Under the pieces are notes generated by a model. The model saw only the letters and a list, made by a program, of their open reading frames with translations. It did no database searches and was not told the DNA's origin. A stretch of 43,580 nt of DNA from 630D-37 sp037447295 (lineage in GTDB: Bacteria > Chloroflexota > Anaerolineae > Anaerolineales > Villigracilaceae). The DNA is taken from assembly GCA_037447295.1 (NCBI GenBank), contig JBBIGZ010000018.1, forward strand, positions 1-43,580, read 5' to 3'. Positions 1 to 9,969 of the stretch are shown here, one piece after another; position 1 is the first letter of the stretch; every line of letters starts with the position of its first letter. The translations under genes were made by a program, and so were the position numbers.

Positions 1-796
1 CCCGTTGGAAGGCATAGATTTGCCCGGCCAGATCGCCGACATAGACATTGCCATTGACTACCACCGGGGTGCCCCAAATCCAGCCTTTGGTCGCTGCTTC
101 CCAGCGTTTTTCGCCGCTCGGCAGATCGAAAGCATAGAGACGGGAAGCAAAGGAGCCGCTGAAGAGTCTACCTTCGGTCACGGTGGGGTGAGAGGCGATC
201 GAGCCTTTGAGATCGGCTTTCCAGGCGAGTTGCTGGCTTTGCGGATCGATGACATAGAGATAGTGATCGAGGCCGGTGATGTAGATATAGCGTCCATCGG
301 TGACAGGAGCCGACCAAAGGCGCTTGCCCAATTCGATCGAAGTGCGCAAATTGCCGTTCAGGTCAAGGATATAGAGAGAACCATCGCCGTTGGGCGCATA
401 GAGCGCATCTTGCCATTCGAGCGGCGTGGCCACCCAATGATCTTTGGCGCCGCGGAAGGGGGAAGACCAGCGCTCTTGTCCGGTCTTTGCATCCAGGCTG
501 AGGAGCACGTTATCGCTCCCGGCGCTGCCGATGATCAGCTGTCCATCGGAAGTCAGGAGCGGGGGGGCGTAGAATTGCAAAGCGGCATTCGCTTTTTCCG
601 GATAGCGCCAGAGCTCGGTGCCGGTTTGAAGGTCTATGGCATAAACATAGCTGCCTGTGCTAAGGTAAGCATTCTCTTCGGTGGCAAAAATGCCGGACCA
701 GGTAGTTGCTGCGGGTGTGGCACAGGCACTAAGGGAGAGTGCGAGGAACAGGGAAAGAAAGAGCAGGATGGTGATTTTCGACGAGGAAATGTGCAT
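1..796 (-). CDS. Exported PQQ-like beta-propeller lipoprotein (3' end cut by window edge)
   Basis: Reading the minus strand from the ATG at 796-794 gives an open frame of 265 codons that runs off the left edge. The N-terminus is a short polar stretch, a Leu-rich hydrophobic core and a lipobox (LSAC), so this is a predicted lipoprotein. The mature part carries repeated blades of the PQQ-like type (YVYAIDLQTGTELWRY, LYVIDPQSQQLAWK, LYAFDLPSGEKRWE), so the fold is a beta-propeller. GGAG lies 11 nt before the start, and yidD ends 14 nt upstream. This gene occupies the place between yidD and the insertase gene yidC often found next in this locus; yidC itself would lie outside the window. A role as a BamB-like scaffold at the membrane is only a guess. 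The opposite-strand frame over the same bases is a shadow. Confidence 0.85.
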   Translation of the reverse strand, partial: MHISSSKITILLFLSLFLALSLSACATPAATTWSGIFATEENAYLSTGSYVYAIDLQTGTELWRYPEKANAALQFYAPPLLTSDGQLIIGSAGSDNVLLSLDAKTGQERWSSPFRGAKDHWVATPLEWQDALYAPNGDGSLYILDLNGNLRTSIELGKRLWSAPVTDGRYIYITGLDHYLYVIDPQSQQLAWKADLKGSIASHPTVTEGRLFSGSFASRLYAFDLPSGEKRWEAATKGWIWGTPVVVNGNVYVGDLAGQIYAFQR

Positions 797-810
797 CGGT
801 TAAACGTCTC

Positions 811-1101
811 CTAAGGGACGGGATCGTATCCACCTGGGTTGAACGGGTTGCAGCGCAAAACGCGCCAGATGGCCATCAGTGAGCCTTTGATGGCGCCATA
901 CTTATAGATAGCCTGGTAACCGTAATGGGAACAGGTGGGGTAAAAGCGGCAGGTATTCGGCGGCAGGGTGCGCGAGATGGTCATCTGGTAAAGGCGGATC
1001 AGAGCCAAAAGCACCCAACGCGGCCAGTAGAGGGGCGTGCGTGGCAGATCGCGCAAGCGGGGTTCGTTGGGGTGATCGGTGTGTAGGTGAAATTCACTCA
1101 T
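811..1101 (-). CDS. yidD: Membrane protein insertion efficiency factor YidD
   Basis: The 96-residue protein has the YidD signature: an amphipathic segment (LLALIRLYQMTIS), then CRFYPTCSHYGYQAI and a Cys-Asn-Pro-containing C-terminal part (RCNPFNPGGYDP). YidD is a small inner-membrane-associated protein that helps YidC-dependent insertion of membrane proteins. The start ATG overlaps the end of rnpA by 8 nt, as in the conserved rpmH-rnpA-yidD-yidC order. The N-terminal 25 residues are longer than in many homologues and charged (His/Asp/Arg rich). Assignment is firm. Confidence 0.95.
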   Translation of the reverse strand: MSEFHLHTDHPNEPRLRDLPRTPLYWPRWVLLALIRLYQMTISRTLPPNTCRFYPTCSHYGYQAIYKYGAIKGSLMAIWRVLRCNPFNPGGYDPVP

Positions 1102-1453
1102 GGTCTTCGTCGGATGGGGTACTCAGCAAGCCTGCCCGACGAAGCAGGGCTTCGAGGGCTTGGCGAATTTCGGCAAAGTTGGCCTGCAGGATCGGCGGGC
1201 GGGCGATGAGGATCATATCACCGCTTTGGGTGATAAAGGGCAAAAAGCTCTGTATGGCGGCGCGCAACAACCGTTTGGCGCGATTGCGCCGCACGGCTTT
1301 GCCCAGTTTTCGCCCGGCGGCAACGCCAACCCGGATGCCCGGCTCGGGATGAGGATAGAAGAGCAAAATAAGAAGCGGGTGGGCATAGGACTTTCCCTCC
1401 TGCCGCACCCGTTGGAAATCGGCGGCGCGTGTGAGGCGGAAGCGTCGCTGCAC
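1094..1453 (-). CDS. rnpA: Ribonuclease P protein component
   Basis: The protein is the basic subunit of RNase P, which matures tRNA 5' ends together with the RNA subunit. It shows the family pattern: an N-terminal RRFRLTRAADFQRVR and the RNR motif (KLGKAVRRNRAKRLLR). The start is uncertain. I give the GTG at 1453-1451 because it lies one base after the rpmH stop codon and leaves a 119-residue protein of usual length. In-frame ATGs at 1480 and 1486, inside rpmH, would add 9 or 11 residues. None of the three has a clear Shine-Dalgarno, which suggests translational coupling to rpmH. The 3' end overlaps yidD by 8 nt. Confidence 0.93.
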   Translation of the reverse strand: MQRRFRLTRAADFQRVRQEGKSYAHPLLILLFYPHPEPGIRVGVAAGRKLGKAVRRNRAKRLLRAAIQSFLPFITQSGDMILIARPPILQANFAEIRQALEALLRRAGLLSTPSDEDHE

Positions 1454-1454
1454 C

Positions 1455-1628
1455 TCAAGACCAGCGTAGACGCTTAACATGTGCATTCGAGCGAACGGTC
1501 AGACGATGGCGTCCCTTCAGTCTGCGGCGCTTGAGCACTTGACGACCATCTGCAGTGGACATGCGAGCGCGGAAACCATGCACGCGCACACGACGACGAA
1601 TTTTGGGTTGATAGGTTCGTTTTGGCAT
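1455..1628 (-). CDS. rpmH: 50S ribosomal protein L34
   Basis: A 57-residue, extremely basic protein starting MPKRTYQPKIRRRVRVHGFR, with the L34 core FRARMSTADGRQVLKRRR followed by LKGRHRLTV. The C-terminal extension (RSNAHVKRLRWS) is somewhat longer than the usual 44-52 residues. GAGG (minus strand GAGGTG) lies upstream of the ATG at 1628-1626. It is the first gene of the rpmH-rnpA-yidD group; its last codons coincide with possible rnpA starts. An extended -10 promoter lies about 50 nt upstream. It is too short to stand out as an open frame, but the homology is unambiguous. Confidence 0.95.
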   Translation of the reverse strand: MPKRTYQPKIRRRVRVHGFRARMSTADGRQVLKRRRLKGRHRLTVRSNAHVKRLRWS

Positions 1629-1677
1629 GAAAACACCTCATAAACGGATGGAATATTCGATAGAGTGCCAAAAGAAC

Positions 1678-1686
1678 ATTATACCA
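1678..1686 (-). promoter_or_regulatory. Extended -10 promoter of rpmH
   Basis: The minus strand reads TGGTATAAT here, an extended -10 element (TGN followed by a perfect TATAAT). No good -35 hexamer is seen 17 bp upstream, which fits an extended -10 promoter. The predicted start point is near 1671, giving a leader of about 43 nt before rpmH. Confidence 0.65.
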
Positions 1687-1872
1687 TATGGTAGCGATCT
1701 GTGAGGCTTATGGCTGCCCAATACGTGCTTTTTGGGATGTTCTAATCGAGCAGCGATATTTGCTGAGCGGATCAACACAAATATTTGCGGCGCGAACCAT
1801 GGCTGCATGATATGCAGAGATGTGGTCGCCGATGTGTTCGTTTTTTCAACGAGGTACAGTCTATAAGGGCAT

Positions 1873-1960
1873 AGGCTGAAGCGCAGTGTTATGGATGCAC
1901 AGGCATGGACAGCTAAAGCCCGTGCTACGATCTGCACAGGCTAAAGCGCTGTGCTACGAT
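1873..1960. repeat. Three degenerate copies of a REP-like intergenic repeat
   Basis: Three imperfect copies of a unit resembling aggctaaagcgctgtgctac occur at about 1873-1900, 1909-1936 and 1937-1960, partly separated by gatctgcac. The units are rich in AGGCTAAAGC and GTGCTACG, a word pair typical of dispersed palindromic repeats between genes in many bacteria. They lie in the otherwise empty 1687-1961 gap between the SCP2-gene terminator and rpmH. No open frame here is credible. Confidence 0.5.
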
Positions 1961-1961
1961 C

Positions 1962-1993
1962 AAAAATCGGGGTCGGTTTTGTGACCGACCCCG
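1962..1993 (-). terminator. Rho-independent terminator of the fatty-acid oxidation operon
   Basis: A perfect 10-bp inverted repeat (cggggtcggt at 1968-1977 and accgaccccg at 1984-1993) with a 6-nt loop is followed, on the minus strand, by a T run (1962-1967). It begins 8 bp after the SCP2 gene stop, so it closes the minus-strand operon that begins at 9909. Confidence 0.9.
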
Positions 1994-2000
1994 AGCGTTG

Positions 2001-2327
2001 CTAGCGAATGCGGAACATCTGGGTGAGCTTCATGGCCAGGTTGAGATCGCCGGCCAGTTTGAGCTTGCCCTCCATGAAGGCACGCATCCCATCCAGCTCG
2101 CCGGTGAAGATCTTGATGTAATCGCTTGAATCGGCGGTGAGGGTCATACGCGGGGATGGGTGGACGCCTTGCTGGACGGTCACTTTGCCGTCTTTGATCT
2201 CCGCATACCAATCGCCGGCTTCGGCACCGGTAAAGTGAAACTGGATCACGGCTTCTAGGCCGGGTGCTTTTTCCGGAAGGAACGCGCCGGGCATTTTGGA
2301 CATCAGGTCTGCAATTGTCAATGGCAT
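2001..2327 (-). CDS. SCP2 sterol-binding domain protein
   Basis: The 108-residue protein is a stand-alone SCP2 domain: an amphipathic start (LTIADLMSKMPGAF), a beta-rich middle (AVIQFHFTGAEAGDWYAEIKDG) and the closing helix region (GELDGMRAFMEGKLKLAGDL). SCP2 domains bind acyl-CoAs, fatty acids and other lipids in a hydrophobic tunnel. It is the last gene of the beta-oxidation operon, 18 bp after the thiolase, with an AGGAGG-like site before its ATG. The context suggests a soluble acyl-CoA carrier for the pathway; the ligand cannot be read from sequence. Confidence 0.9.
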   Translation of the reverse strand: MPLTIADLMSKMPGAFLPEKAPGLEAVIQFHFTGAEAGDWYAEIKDGKVTVQQGVHPSPRMTLTADSSDYIKIFTGELDGMRAFMEGKLKLAGDLNLAMKLTQMFRIR

Positions 2328-2345
2328 TTTAGCCTCCTTGGTAGA

Positions 2346-3530
2346 TTAACGGGTTAGGTTTTCAAAGATGGCCGCCGCACCCATGCCACCGCCGATGCAC
2401 ATGGTGACCATGCCGTAGCGCGCTTTGCGGCGTTCCATCTCGTAGACCAATTGCGTGGTGAGCTTGGCACCGGTGCAACCGAGCGGGTGTCCCAGGGCAA
2501 TGGCACCACCGTTGACGTTGGTGATCTCTTCGTTCAGCCCTAGCTCGCGGATCACGGCCAGGGATTGGGCAGCAAAGGCTTCGTTGAGCTCGATCAGGTC
2601 AATCTCTTCCAGCCGCAGACCGGCTTTTTTCAATGCCTTCGGAATGGCCACCACCGGGCCGATGCCCATCAGTTCCGGCGGTACGCCGCCCACGGCAAAG
2701 GAGACGAAGCGCGCTAGCGGGCGCAGGCCGAGCTGCTTTGCCCGTTCGGCGGACATGATCAACACTGCCGCCGCGCCATCCGACATTTGGGAAGCGTTCC
2801 CGGCCGTCACCGTGCCGCCTTCTTTGAAGGCCGGTTTTAGTTTGGCCAGCGCTTCCATATTCGTATCGGCGCGCGGCCCTTCATCGCGGCTCACCGTAAA
2901 GCGCCGGGTGATCACTTCGCCATCCACGAACTCTTTGACTTCCACCTCGACCGGCACCAATTCCGGGTCAAAGAGGCCACTTTCCACAGCTTTCACGGCT
3001 CGCTGATTGGAGCGCAGGGCAAAGGCATCCTGATCTTCGCGGGAGATGTTGTATTTAGCGGCGACGTTTTCGGCCGTGAGCCCCATGTTGGTGTAATATT
3101 CGGGCAGTTCTTGGGCAAAGTAGGGGTTGGGGGAAAACTTATACCCCGTCATCGGCACCATGCTCATGGATTCGGTGCCACCGGCGATCGCAATGTCAAT
3201 GTCTCCGGCCATGATCATATAGGCGGCATGGGCAATTGCCTGCACTCCGGAGGAGCAGAATCGGTTGATCGTTTCACCGGGGACGGAGATCGGCAAGCCG
3301 GCGCGCAAGGCAATCATGCGGGCCATGTTCATTCCCTGTTCGCCTTCGGGGAAAGCGCAGCCGATGACCACATCCTCGATCTCGGCCGGGTCGAGGGCAG
3401 GAGTGCGGCGCAGCAGCTCTCGAATGGTCAGGGCGGCCAGCTCGTCCGGGCGCACGGTGGCTAATCCGCCGCGGCGCGCCTTGCCGACCGGTGTGCGCAC
3501 AGCATTGACAATAACAGCTTCGCGTGTCAT
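2346..3530 (-). CDS. fadA: Acetyl-CoA C-acyltransferase (thiolase), beta-oxidation
   Basis: A 394-residue thiolase that cleaves 3-ketoacyl-CoA with CoA into acetyl-CoA and a shortened acyl-CoA. The nucleophile is Cys92 (NRFCSSGVQAI); the acid/base residues are His348 (GHPLGCTGAKL) and Cys378 (CIGGGMG). Length and motifs are those of degradative, FadA-type thiolases. The gene follows the dehydrogenase/hydratase fusion by 12 bp, in the same order as the fadNAE operons of Bacillus. The first residues (MTREAVIVNAVRTPVGK) match family N-termini, so the start is secure. Substrate chain length is not evident. Confidence 0.95.
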   Translation of the reverse strand: MTREAVIVNAVRTPVGKARRGGLATVRPDELAALTIRELLRRTPALDPAEIEDVVIGCAFPEGEQGMNMARMIALRAGLPISVPGETINRFCSSGVQAIAHAAYMIMAGDIDIAIAGGTESMSMVPMTGYKFSPNPYFAQELPEYYTNMGLTAENVAAKYNISREDQDAFALRSNQRAVKAVESGLFDPELVPVEVEVKEFVDGEVITRRFTVSRDEGPRADTNMEALAKLKPAFKEGGTVTAGNASQMSDGAAAVLIMSAERAKQLGLRPLARFVSFAVGGVPPELMGIGPVVAIPKALKKAGLRLEEIDLIELNEAFAAQSLAVIRELGLNEEITNVNGGAIALGHPLGCTGAKLTTQLVYEMERRKARYGMVTMCIGGGMGAAAIFENLTR

Positions 3531-3542
3531 AGGCTCACTCCT

Positions 3543-5933
<2,391 letters not shown>

Positions 5934-5937
5934 CTCC

Positions 5938-7200
5938 CTATCTTAATTCGGTACCGCTATAGCCCAGGATCTGACGCGCCACGATCAGGCGGTTGATCTG
6001 GCCGGTGCCTTCGTAAATATCGGTGATCTTGGCATCGCGGAACCACTTTTCAAGCAAGTATTCGCGGCTATAGCCGAGGGGACCCATGAGCTCCACGGCG
6101 CGTTGTGTGATGCGCGTCACCACATCACCGGCTTTGACTTTGCTCATGGAGGAGGCCAGAGCGTTCGGCATGCGGTTATCTGCCATCCAAACAGCCTTGA
6201 TCACCATTAGCCAAGCCGAGCGGAGCATGATCTCCATGTCGATCACCTCGCGCTCGATGTTGGTCAGCTTTTTTCGCGGCAGGCCATAGCGGATCTGCAC
6301 GCCGTTTTCGGCGAGCTTCTCTTTGACGAATTCCAGCGCCGCCCGCGCCACACCGACTCCGGTAGCCGCCACCAGTGGACGAGTGGCATCGAAGGTAGCC
6401 ATGGCCTTCTTGAAGCCTTTCTCGGTCTCCTTTTCCACGGTGGGGCTCCCCAGGATATGATCGAAGGGCACGCGCACGTCCTGCAAGACGATGGCGGCCG
6501 TATCCGAGCAGCGAATGCCCATCTTCTTTTCCAGCTTGGTCACTTTGACGCCTGGCGTGCCCATTTCGACGACGAAGGCGCGCATGCCGGCGCGCCCGGC
6601 GCTCGGATCGATCGTCGCCCAGACGACGATAAAGCCTTTGCCGAACTCCTCGCGTGGGGTGATGGATTTATCACCGGCGGTGACGAAGATCTTCTCGCCG
6701 TTGAGCACCCACTCGTTGGTTTGGGGATCGAGCACGGCTGTGGTGCGGATGGCAGACGTATCGGAGCCGGCATGTGGTTCGGTCATGCACATGGCGGCAA
6801 AGGTCGGTTTCTCTTCGGCAAAGCGCGAAAGGAATTTTTGGCGCTGTTCCGGTGTAGCAGCAGCTTGGACTGCGGCGGCGCCCAATCCGCCACCCGGCGT
6901 CACCAGATACATCCCCACATCGCCCCAGGCAAGCATCTCCAGCATGTGCGCCAGCATCTGGTAACCGATCGGTGGGCGCTTCTCTTTCTCTTCGGCGGGC
7001 TTCTCCTCGCGCTCACGCGGTGCCAGCGAACCGGCTCCGGTGGCGCGCATAGCCTGATGCATGAAGTTGATGTAATCGTAGGGGATCTCGTGCTCGTGTT
7101 CATCGAAGTAGCGCGAGACAGGACGCATCATGTTCTCGGCTACCGTCTTGAGCACGTACTGTTGCTGCAGGATGGGTTTTGGGGGTTCAAATTCGATCAT
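5938..7200 (-). CDS. Acyl-CoA dehydrogenase, catalytically complete
   Basis: The 420-residue FAD enzyme introduces the alpha-beta double bond into acyl-CoA. FAD/substrate segments (MCMTEPHAGSDTSAIRTTA, FDATRPLVAATGVGVAR) and the C-terminal catalytic motif RDAKITDIYEGTGQINR are present; the catalytic base is Glu397. An N-terminal region of about 60 residues, with a charged EREEKPAEEKEKR stretch near residue 65, is longer than in short-chain family members. GGAGG precedes the ATG. The gene lies 28 bp after a second dehydrogenase that lacks the catalytic Glu, so the two may form a hetero-oligomer. Confidence 0.93.
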   Translation of the reverse strand: MIEFEPPKPILQQQYVLKTVAENMMRPVSRYFDEHEHEIPYDYINFMHQAMRATGAGSLAPREREEKPAEEKEKRPPIGYQMLAHMLEMLAWGDVGMYLVTPGGGLGAAAVQAAATPEQRQKFLSRFAEEKPTFAAMCMTEPHAGSDTSAIRTTAVLDPQTNEWVLNGEKIFVTAGDKSITPREEFGKGFIVVWATIDPSAGRAGMRAFVVEMGTPGVKVTKLEKKMGIRCSDTAAIVLQDVRVPFDHILGSPTVEKETEKGFKKAMATFDATRPLVAATGVGVARAALEFVKEKLAENGVQIRYGLPRKKLTNIEREVIDMEIMLRSAWLMVIKAVWMADNRMPNALASSMSKVKAGDVVTRITQRAVELMGPLGYSREYLLEKWFRDAKITDIYEGTGQINRLIVARQILGYSGTELR

Positions 7201-7228
7201 TGCTTCCTCCTCGAAAGTCCAAATCGGT

Positions 7229-8326
7229 TCACACCATCATCAGGCCGGTGAAGGTGGCAAAGCCACGTCCGTTGCGCATCCAGAGTTCCACCGGATGATC
7301 GCGAATGTAGCCATGACCGCCCAGGATTTGCACAGCGCGGTCGGTGACCATCATGACCATATCTATGGCGCCGGTTGCGACCAAGTAGGCCTCCTGATAG
7401 GCATCCTCCTTACCGACATCGATCTTCCAGGCCGCCTCCCAGTTCAACAGGCGAATGGCCTCGATCTCGGTCGCCATTTCGGCCAGCATGAAGGCGATCG
7501 CCTGTTTCTGGGCGATCTTCACGCCGAAGGCCTCGCGCTCTTTGGCGTAATCGCGCGAATACTCAAAGGCTGCCCGTGCTACTCCCACGGCCATGGCGGC
7601 CTGCGCCACCCATTGCGCTGCCAGGATCGACTCCATGGCGTGACCGGCCTCACCACCCAGGCGATTGGCCTTTGGGATGCGCACCTCGTTCAGCGTCACG
7701 CGGTAGAACGGCAACGCGTTCAGCCCCATCAGCTTATCTCGCTCGGTGGAAATCTCCAATCCGGGTGTGCCAGCTGGGACGATGAAGCCCTGCGTTTGCC
7801 CGTTCAGCGAAGCATACACGATCATCGCCGGTGCTTGAGCGGCAAAGGGCACCCAGATCTTTGTCCCTTTTAGCACGTATTCCCCGTCCTGTTCCTCGGC
7901 GGTGGTGCGCAGGGCGTGGATGTCAAAGTCGAAGAAGGGCTCGATCGTTGCGGCCGTATAGGGACGCCATTCGGCCTCGATCACCGCCGGCAGGTATTCC
8001 TGTTTCTGCGCCTCGCTGCCAACCAATAGGATTGGCAGGGCGAACAGGTTGGGCGTGAAGACGGCCATCGCGCCGGTCAGGTCTCCCCAGGCCATCTCCT
8101 CGGCGGCCAGCACGCCGGTCACGGCTGAGCGTTCGCCAAAGCCGCCATAGGCTTCTGGGATGGATGCCTGGAGCACTCCCAGCTCCCACCCCTTTTCGAT
8201 GAGCTTAGGCGGCAATTCGCCGCCTTCCTCGGCTTCACGTGCCGCCGGGCGCAAATCGTTCGCTGCATAGCGATTGATCGCTTCGATCAGCATTTTTTGC
8301 TCATCAGAAGGTTCAAACGAATACAT
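7229..8326 (-). CDS. Acyl-CoA dehydrogenase-like subunit lacking the catalytic Glu
   Basis: A 365-residue acyl-CoA dehydrogenase fold with good N-terminal helices (GWELGVLQASIPEAYGGFGE), a middle beta domain, and the C-terminal bundle motifs DYAKEREAFGVKI and RAVQILGGHGYIRDHPVE. Where active members read RDAK...YEGT, this one reads RNGRGFATFTG and ends at once, so the catalytic Glu position aligns with Thr360. The alternative Glu position used by isovaleryl-type enzymes aligns with Gln. It is therefore either inactive alone or a non-catalytic partner of the neighbouring complete dehydrogenase, as in actinobacterial heteromeric FadE pairs. The start overlaps the end of the MBL gene by 14 nt. 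Confidence 0.9.
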   Translation of the reverse strand: MYSFEPSDEQKMLIEAINRYAANDLRPAAREAEEGGELPPKLIEKGWELGVLQASIPEAYGGFGERSAVTGVLAAEEMAWGDLTGAMAVFTPNLFALPILLVGSEAQKQEYLPAVIEAEWRPYTAATIEPFFDFDIHALRTTAEEQDGEYVLKGTKIWVPFAAQAPAMIVYASLNGQTQGFIVPAGTPGLEISTERDKLMGLNALPFYRVTLNEVRIPKANRLGGEAGHAMESILAAQWVAQAAMAVGVARAAFEYSRDYAKEREAFGVKIAQKQAIAFMLAEMATEIEAIRLLNWEAAWKIDVGKEDAYQEAYLVATGAIDMVMMVTDRAVQILGGHGYIRDHPVELWMRNGRGFATFTGLMMV

Positions 8327-9335
8327 AGTTCCTCTCCTCAGGTAGGACTTCAGATTCCGAACCAGGACGTACGCGTTGATACTGCAATGGCGCTTCTTCC
8401 TCCTTTCCGTTCACGATCTCCAGCCACCCCCGCTGGTAGAGATATTCCACATAGGCACCCATCTTTTCGATCACCAGCAATCCATCGTACCCTTCTTTTA
8501 CGCCGTAGAGCAGTTGGGTTGCTTCCCAGATGGTGTGTGGCCGGTCAAAGGACTCGAGCACCTGGGCCAATCGTCGTCCCAGGCGTTGCCGGGTGCGCTC
8601 CAGTGTCGCTGCGGCATTTTCCAAGGGAGCATGGTGACCACCCAGTACCAAGCGCGCTTGCTGGACCCACGGGCGCATTCGCTGCAGAGACTGTAGGTAA
8701 TGTTCGATGCCCATAAAGGGGATAATGGACTCGGGTGCCTGGTGAGGCGTTGCACCGTTCAGGAGCATATCGCCGCTAAAGAGCACATCCTCCAAGCGGA
8801 TCAGAATATGGCCTGGGCAATGGCCCGGCACATGGAGCATCTGCAGCGGCCCGAGCTGCATCCCCTGCGCTTCGTAGGTGAAATCCACCTCCACCGAGCG
8901 GTAAAGCATCTTGGTCATGCGGTACATGTGCAACATTTCGCGTCGCTTTTCCGCCTCCACTCCGGCCTGGCTCAGGAAGCTCTCCAAGCGGCGGCCGAGC
9001 AACGTCAACCGACCCTCGTGACGGCTCACGGTTTGCCAATCCAGCTCGTGCACGCCGATCTGCGCTCCGCTATGGGCGCGGATGTGCCCGATGCCCCCGA
9101 AGTGATCGATATGACCGTGGGTTAGAAGCACATGGGTTAGGTCTTGTAAGCGATACCCTAACTGCTGTAGCCCTTCCTCCAAGCCCTGGATCGAGCTCGG
9201 CAGGCCGGAGCCAGCATCGATCAAAATGCGTTCCGCCCCTAAATCGATCAGATAGATATACGCCCAAAAATTTGGGAAGACTTCCAGTGGTAAGGCAATA
9301 ATGCGTTTTCCGCTTTGGGTGTGGAATTCACGCAT
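8313..9335 (-). CDS. MBL-fold metallo-hydrolase
   Basis: A 340-residue metallo-beta-lactamase-fold protein. The metal motif THGHIDHFGG gives His73, His75, Asp77 and His78; further ligands are expected in HVPGHCPGHI, FSGDML and GGHHAP. The C-terminal 90 residues are helical and contain a winged-helix-like tail (TIWEATQLLYGVKEGYDGLL) typical of the LACTB2/thioesterase-like subgroup. It sits between the TetR regulator (8-nt overlap) and the acyl-CoA dehydrogenases, so a thioester- or lactone-hydrolysing role in acyl metabolism is plausible but unproven. Confidence 0.88.
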   Translation of the reverse strand: MREFHTQSGKRIIALPLEVFPNFWAYIYLIDLGAERILIDAGSGLPSSIQGLEEGLQQLGYRLQDLTHVLLTHGHIDHFGGIGHIRAHSGAQIGVHELDWQTVSRHEGRLTLLGRRLESFLSQAGVEAEKRREMLHMYRMTKMLYRSVEVDFTYEAQGMQLGPLQMLHVPGHCPGHILIRLEDVLFSGDMLLNGATPHQAPESIIPFMGIEHYLQSLQRMRPWVQQARLVLGGHHAPLENAAATLERTRQRLGRRLAQVLESFDRPHTIWEATQLLYGVKEGYDGLLVIEKMGAYVEYLYQRGWLEIVNGKEEEAPLQYQRVRPGSESEVLPEERNYVFV

Positions 9336-9909
9336 CGGGACCTCCCTGGCGCGGCAACAAGCCGTTTAACAGCAAATCGGCATAGGCCTCGCCAATTTGC
9401 TCTACCGAAAGCGGCCCTTGGGGAGAATACCAGGTGATCGTCCAATTCAGAATGCTTAGGATGGCGCGCACCGTCAGTGGCACATCGCCAACCGAGAACT
9501 TTCCTTCCTGACGCCCCTGTTCGATCACCTCGCGCCAAAGCATCTCAAAACGATCGCGTTTAGGTACATGGCGTAGGCGCAACCCCGGTTCTAGGGAACG
9601 GTGTTCCAAAAGGAGCACAGCGGCTAGGTCAATCTCGTCGGTCAATGCTTTCAGGTAGGTGAGGATCATTTGGCGCAGCTTCATATCGGCCGGCAGGCTT
9701 TGATGAGCCAGCGGTTCCAGATGTTCAAAGAGCAAATCCAAAGCGCGATCAAGCAGCGCGAGCAAAATTTCCTGTTTGCTGGAAACATGATGGTACAGGC
9801 TGGCCTTCTGCAGATTCACTGCCTCGGCAATATCCTGCATCGAAGCGCCGTGAAATCCCTTTAGGCGAAAGACCTGTGCTGCCGCTTCGAGAATATCATC
9901 GCGTGTCAT
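9328..9909 (-). CDS. TetR/AcrR family regulator of the beta-oxidation operon
   Basis: A 193-residue TetR-type repressor. The N-terminal helix-turn-helix (SMQDIAEAVNLQKASLYHHV, about residues 23-42) is standard; the C-terminal part resembles the TetR_C domains of acyl-CoA-responsive regulators. It is the first gene of the minus-strand operon and lies 7 bp downstream of a palindrome that overlaps its own promoter, so autorepression and control of the whole fad operon are expected. The ligand is probably an acyl-CoA, by analogy with other fad-linked TetR proteins; this is inference. Confidence 0.92.
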   Translation of the reverse strand: MTRDDILEAAAQVFRLKGFHGASMQDIAEAVNLQKASLYHHVSSKQEILLALLDRALDLLFEHLEPLAHQSLPADMKLRQMILTYLKALTDEIDLAAVLLLEHRSLEPGLRLRHVPKRDRFEMLWREVIEQGRQEGKFSVGDVPLTVRAILSILNWTITWYSPQGPLSVEQIGEAYADLLLNGLLPRQGGPDA

Positions 9910-9916
9910 CGCTTCT

Positions 9917-9938
9917 CCCTACCGAACGGTCGGTAGGG
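9917..9938. promoter_or_regulatory. Candidate TetR operator
   Basis: A perfect inverted repeat of 9-bp arms (ccctaccga and tcggtaggg) around a 4-bp centre (acgg). It lies directly between the -10 box and the tetR start codon and covers the predicted transcription start, an ideal place for repression. The arms also contain the GGGAG that could serve as the tetR ribosome-binding site. Confidence 0.85.
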
Positions 9939-9940
9939 AT

Positions 9941-9969
9941 AGGATACTACAAAACGGGAGGGGTGTCAA
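9941..9969 (-). promoter_or_regulatory. Sigma-70 type promoter of the fad operon
   Basis: On the minus strand a perfect TTGACA (9969-9964) and TATCCT (9946-9941) are separated by exactly 17 bp. The start point falls inside the palindrome at 9917-9938. Confidence 0.85.

Noticed and set aside
5..814. Long plus-strand open frame (269 residues)
   Set aside because: It is the antisense shadow of the propeller lipoprotein on the minus strand, which has a lipobox, blade repeats and a ribosome-binding site; the plus frame has no family resemblance.
1638..1937. Minus-strand frame of 99 residues upstream of rpmH
   Set aside because: It covers the rpmH promoter and the REP-like repeats, has no ribosome-binding site and a composition unlike a protein.
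6457..7251. 264-residue plus-strand frame
   Set aside because: Antisense shadow of the complete acyl-CoA dehydrogenase, which is fully supported by motifs.
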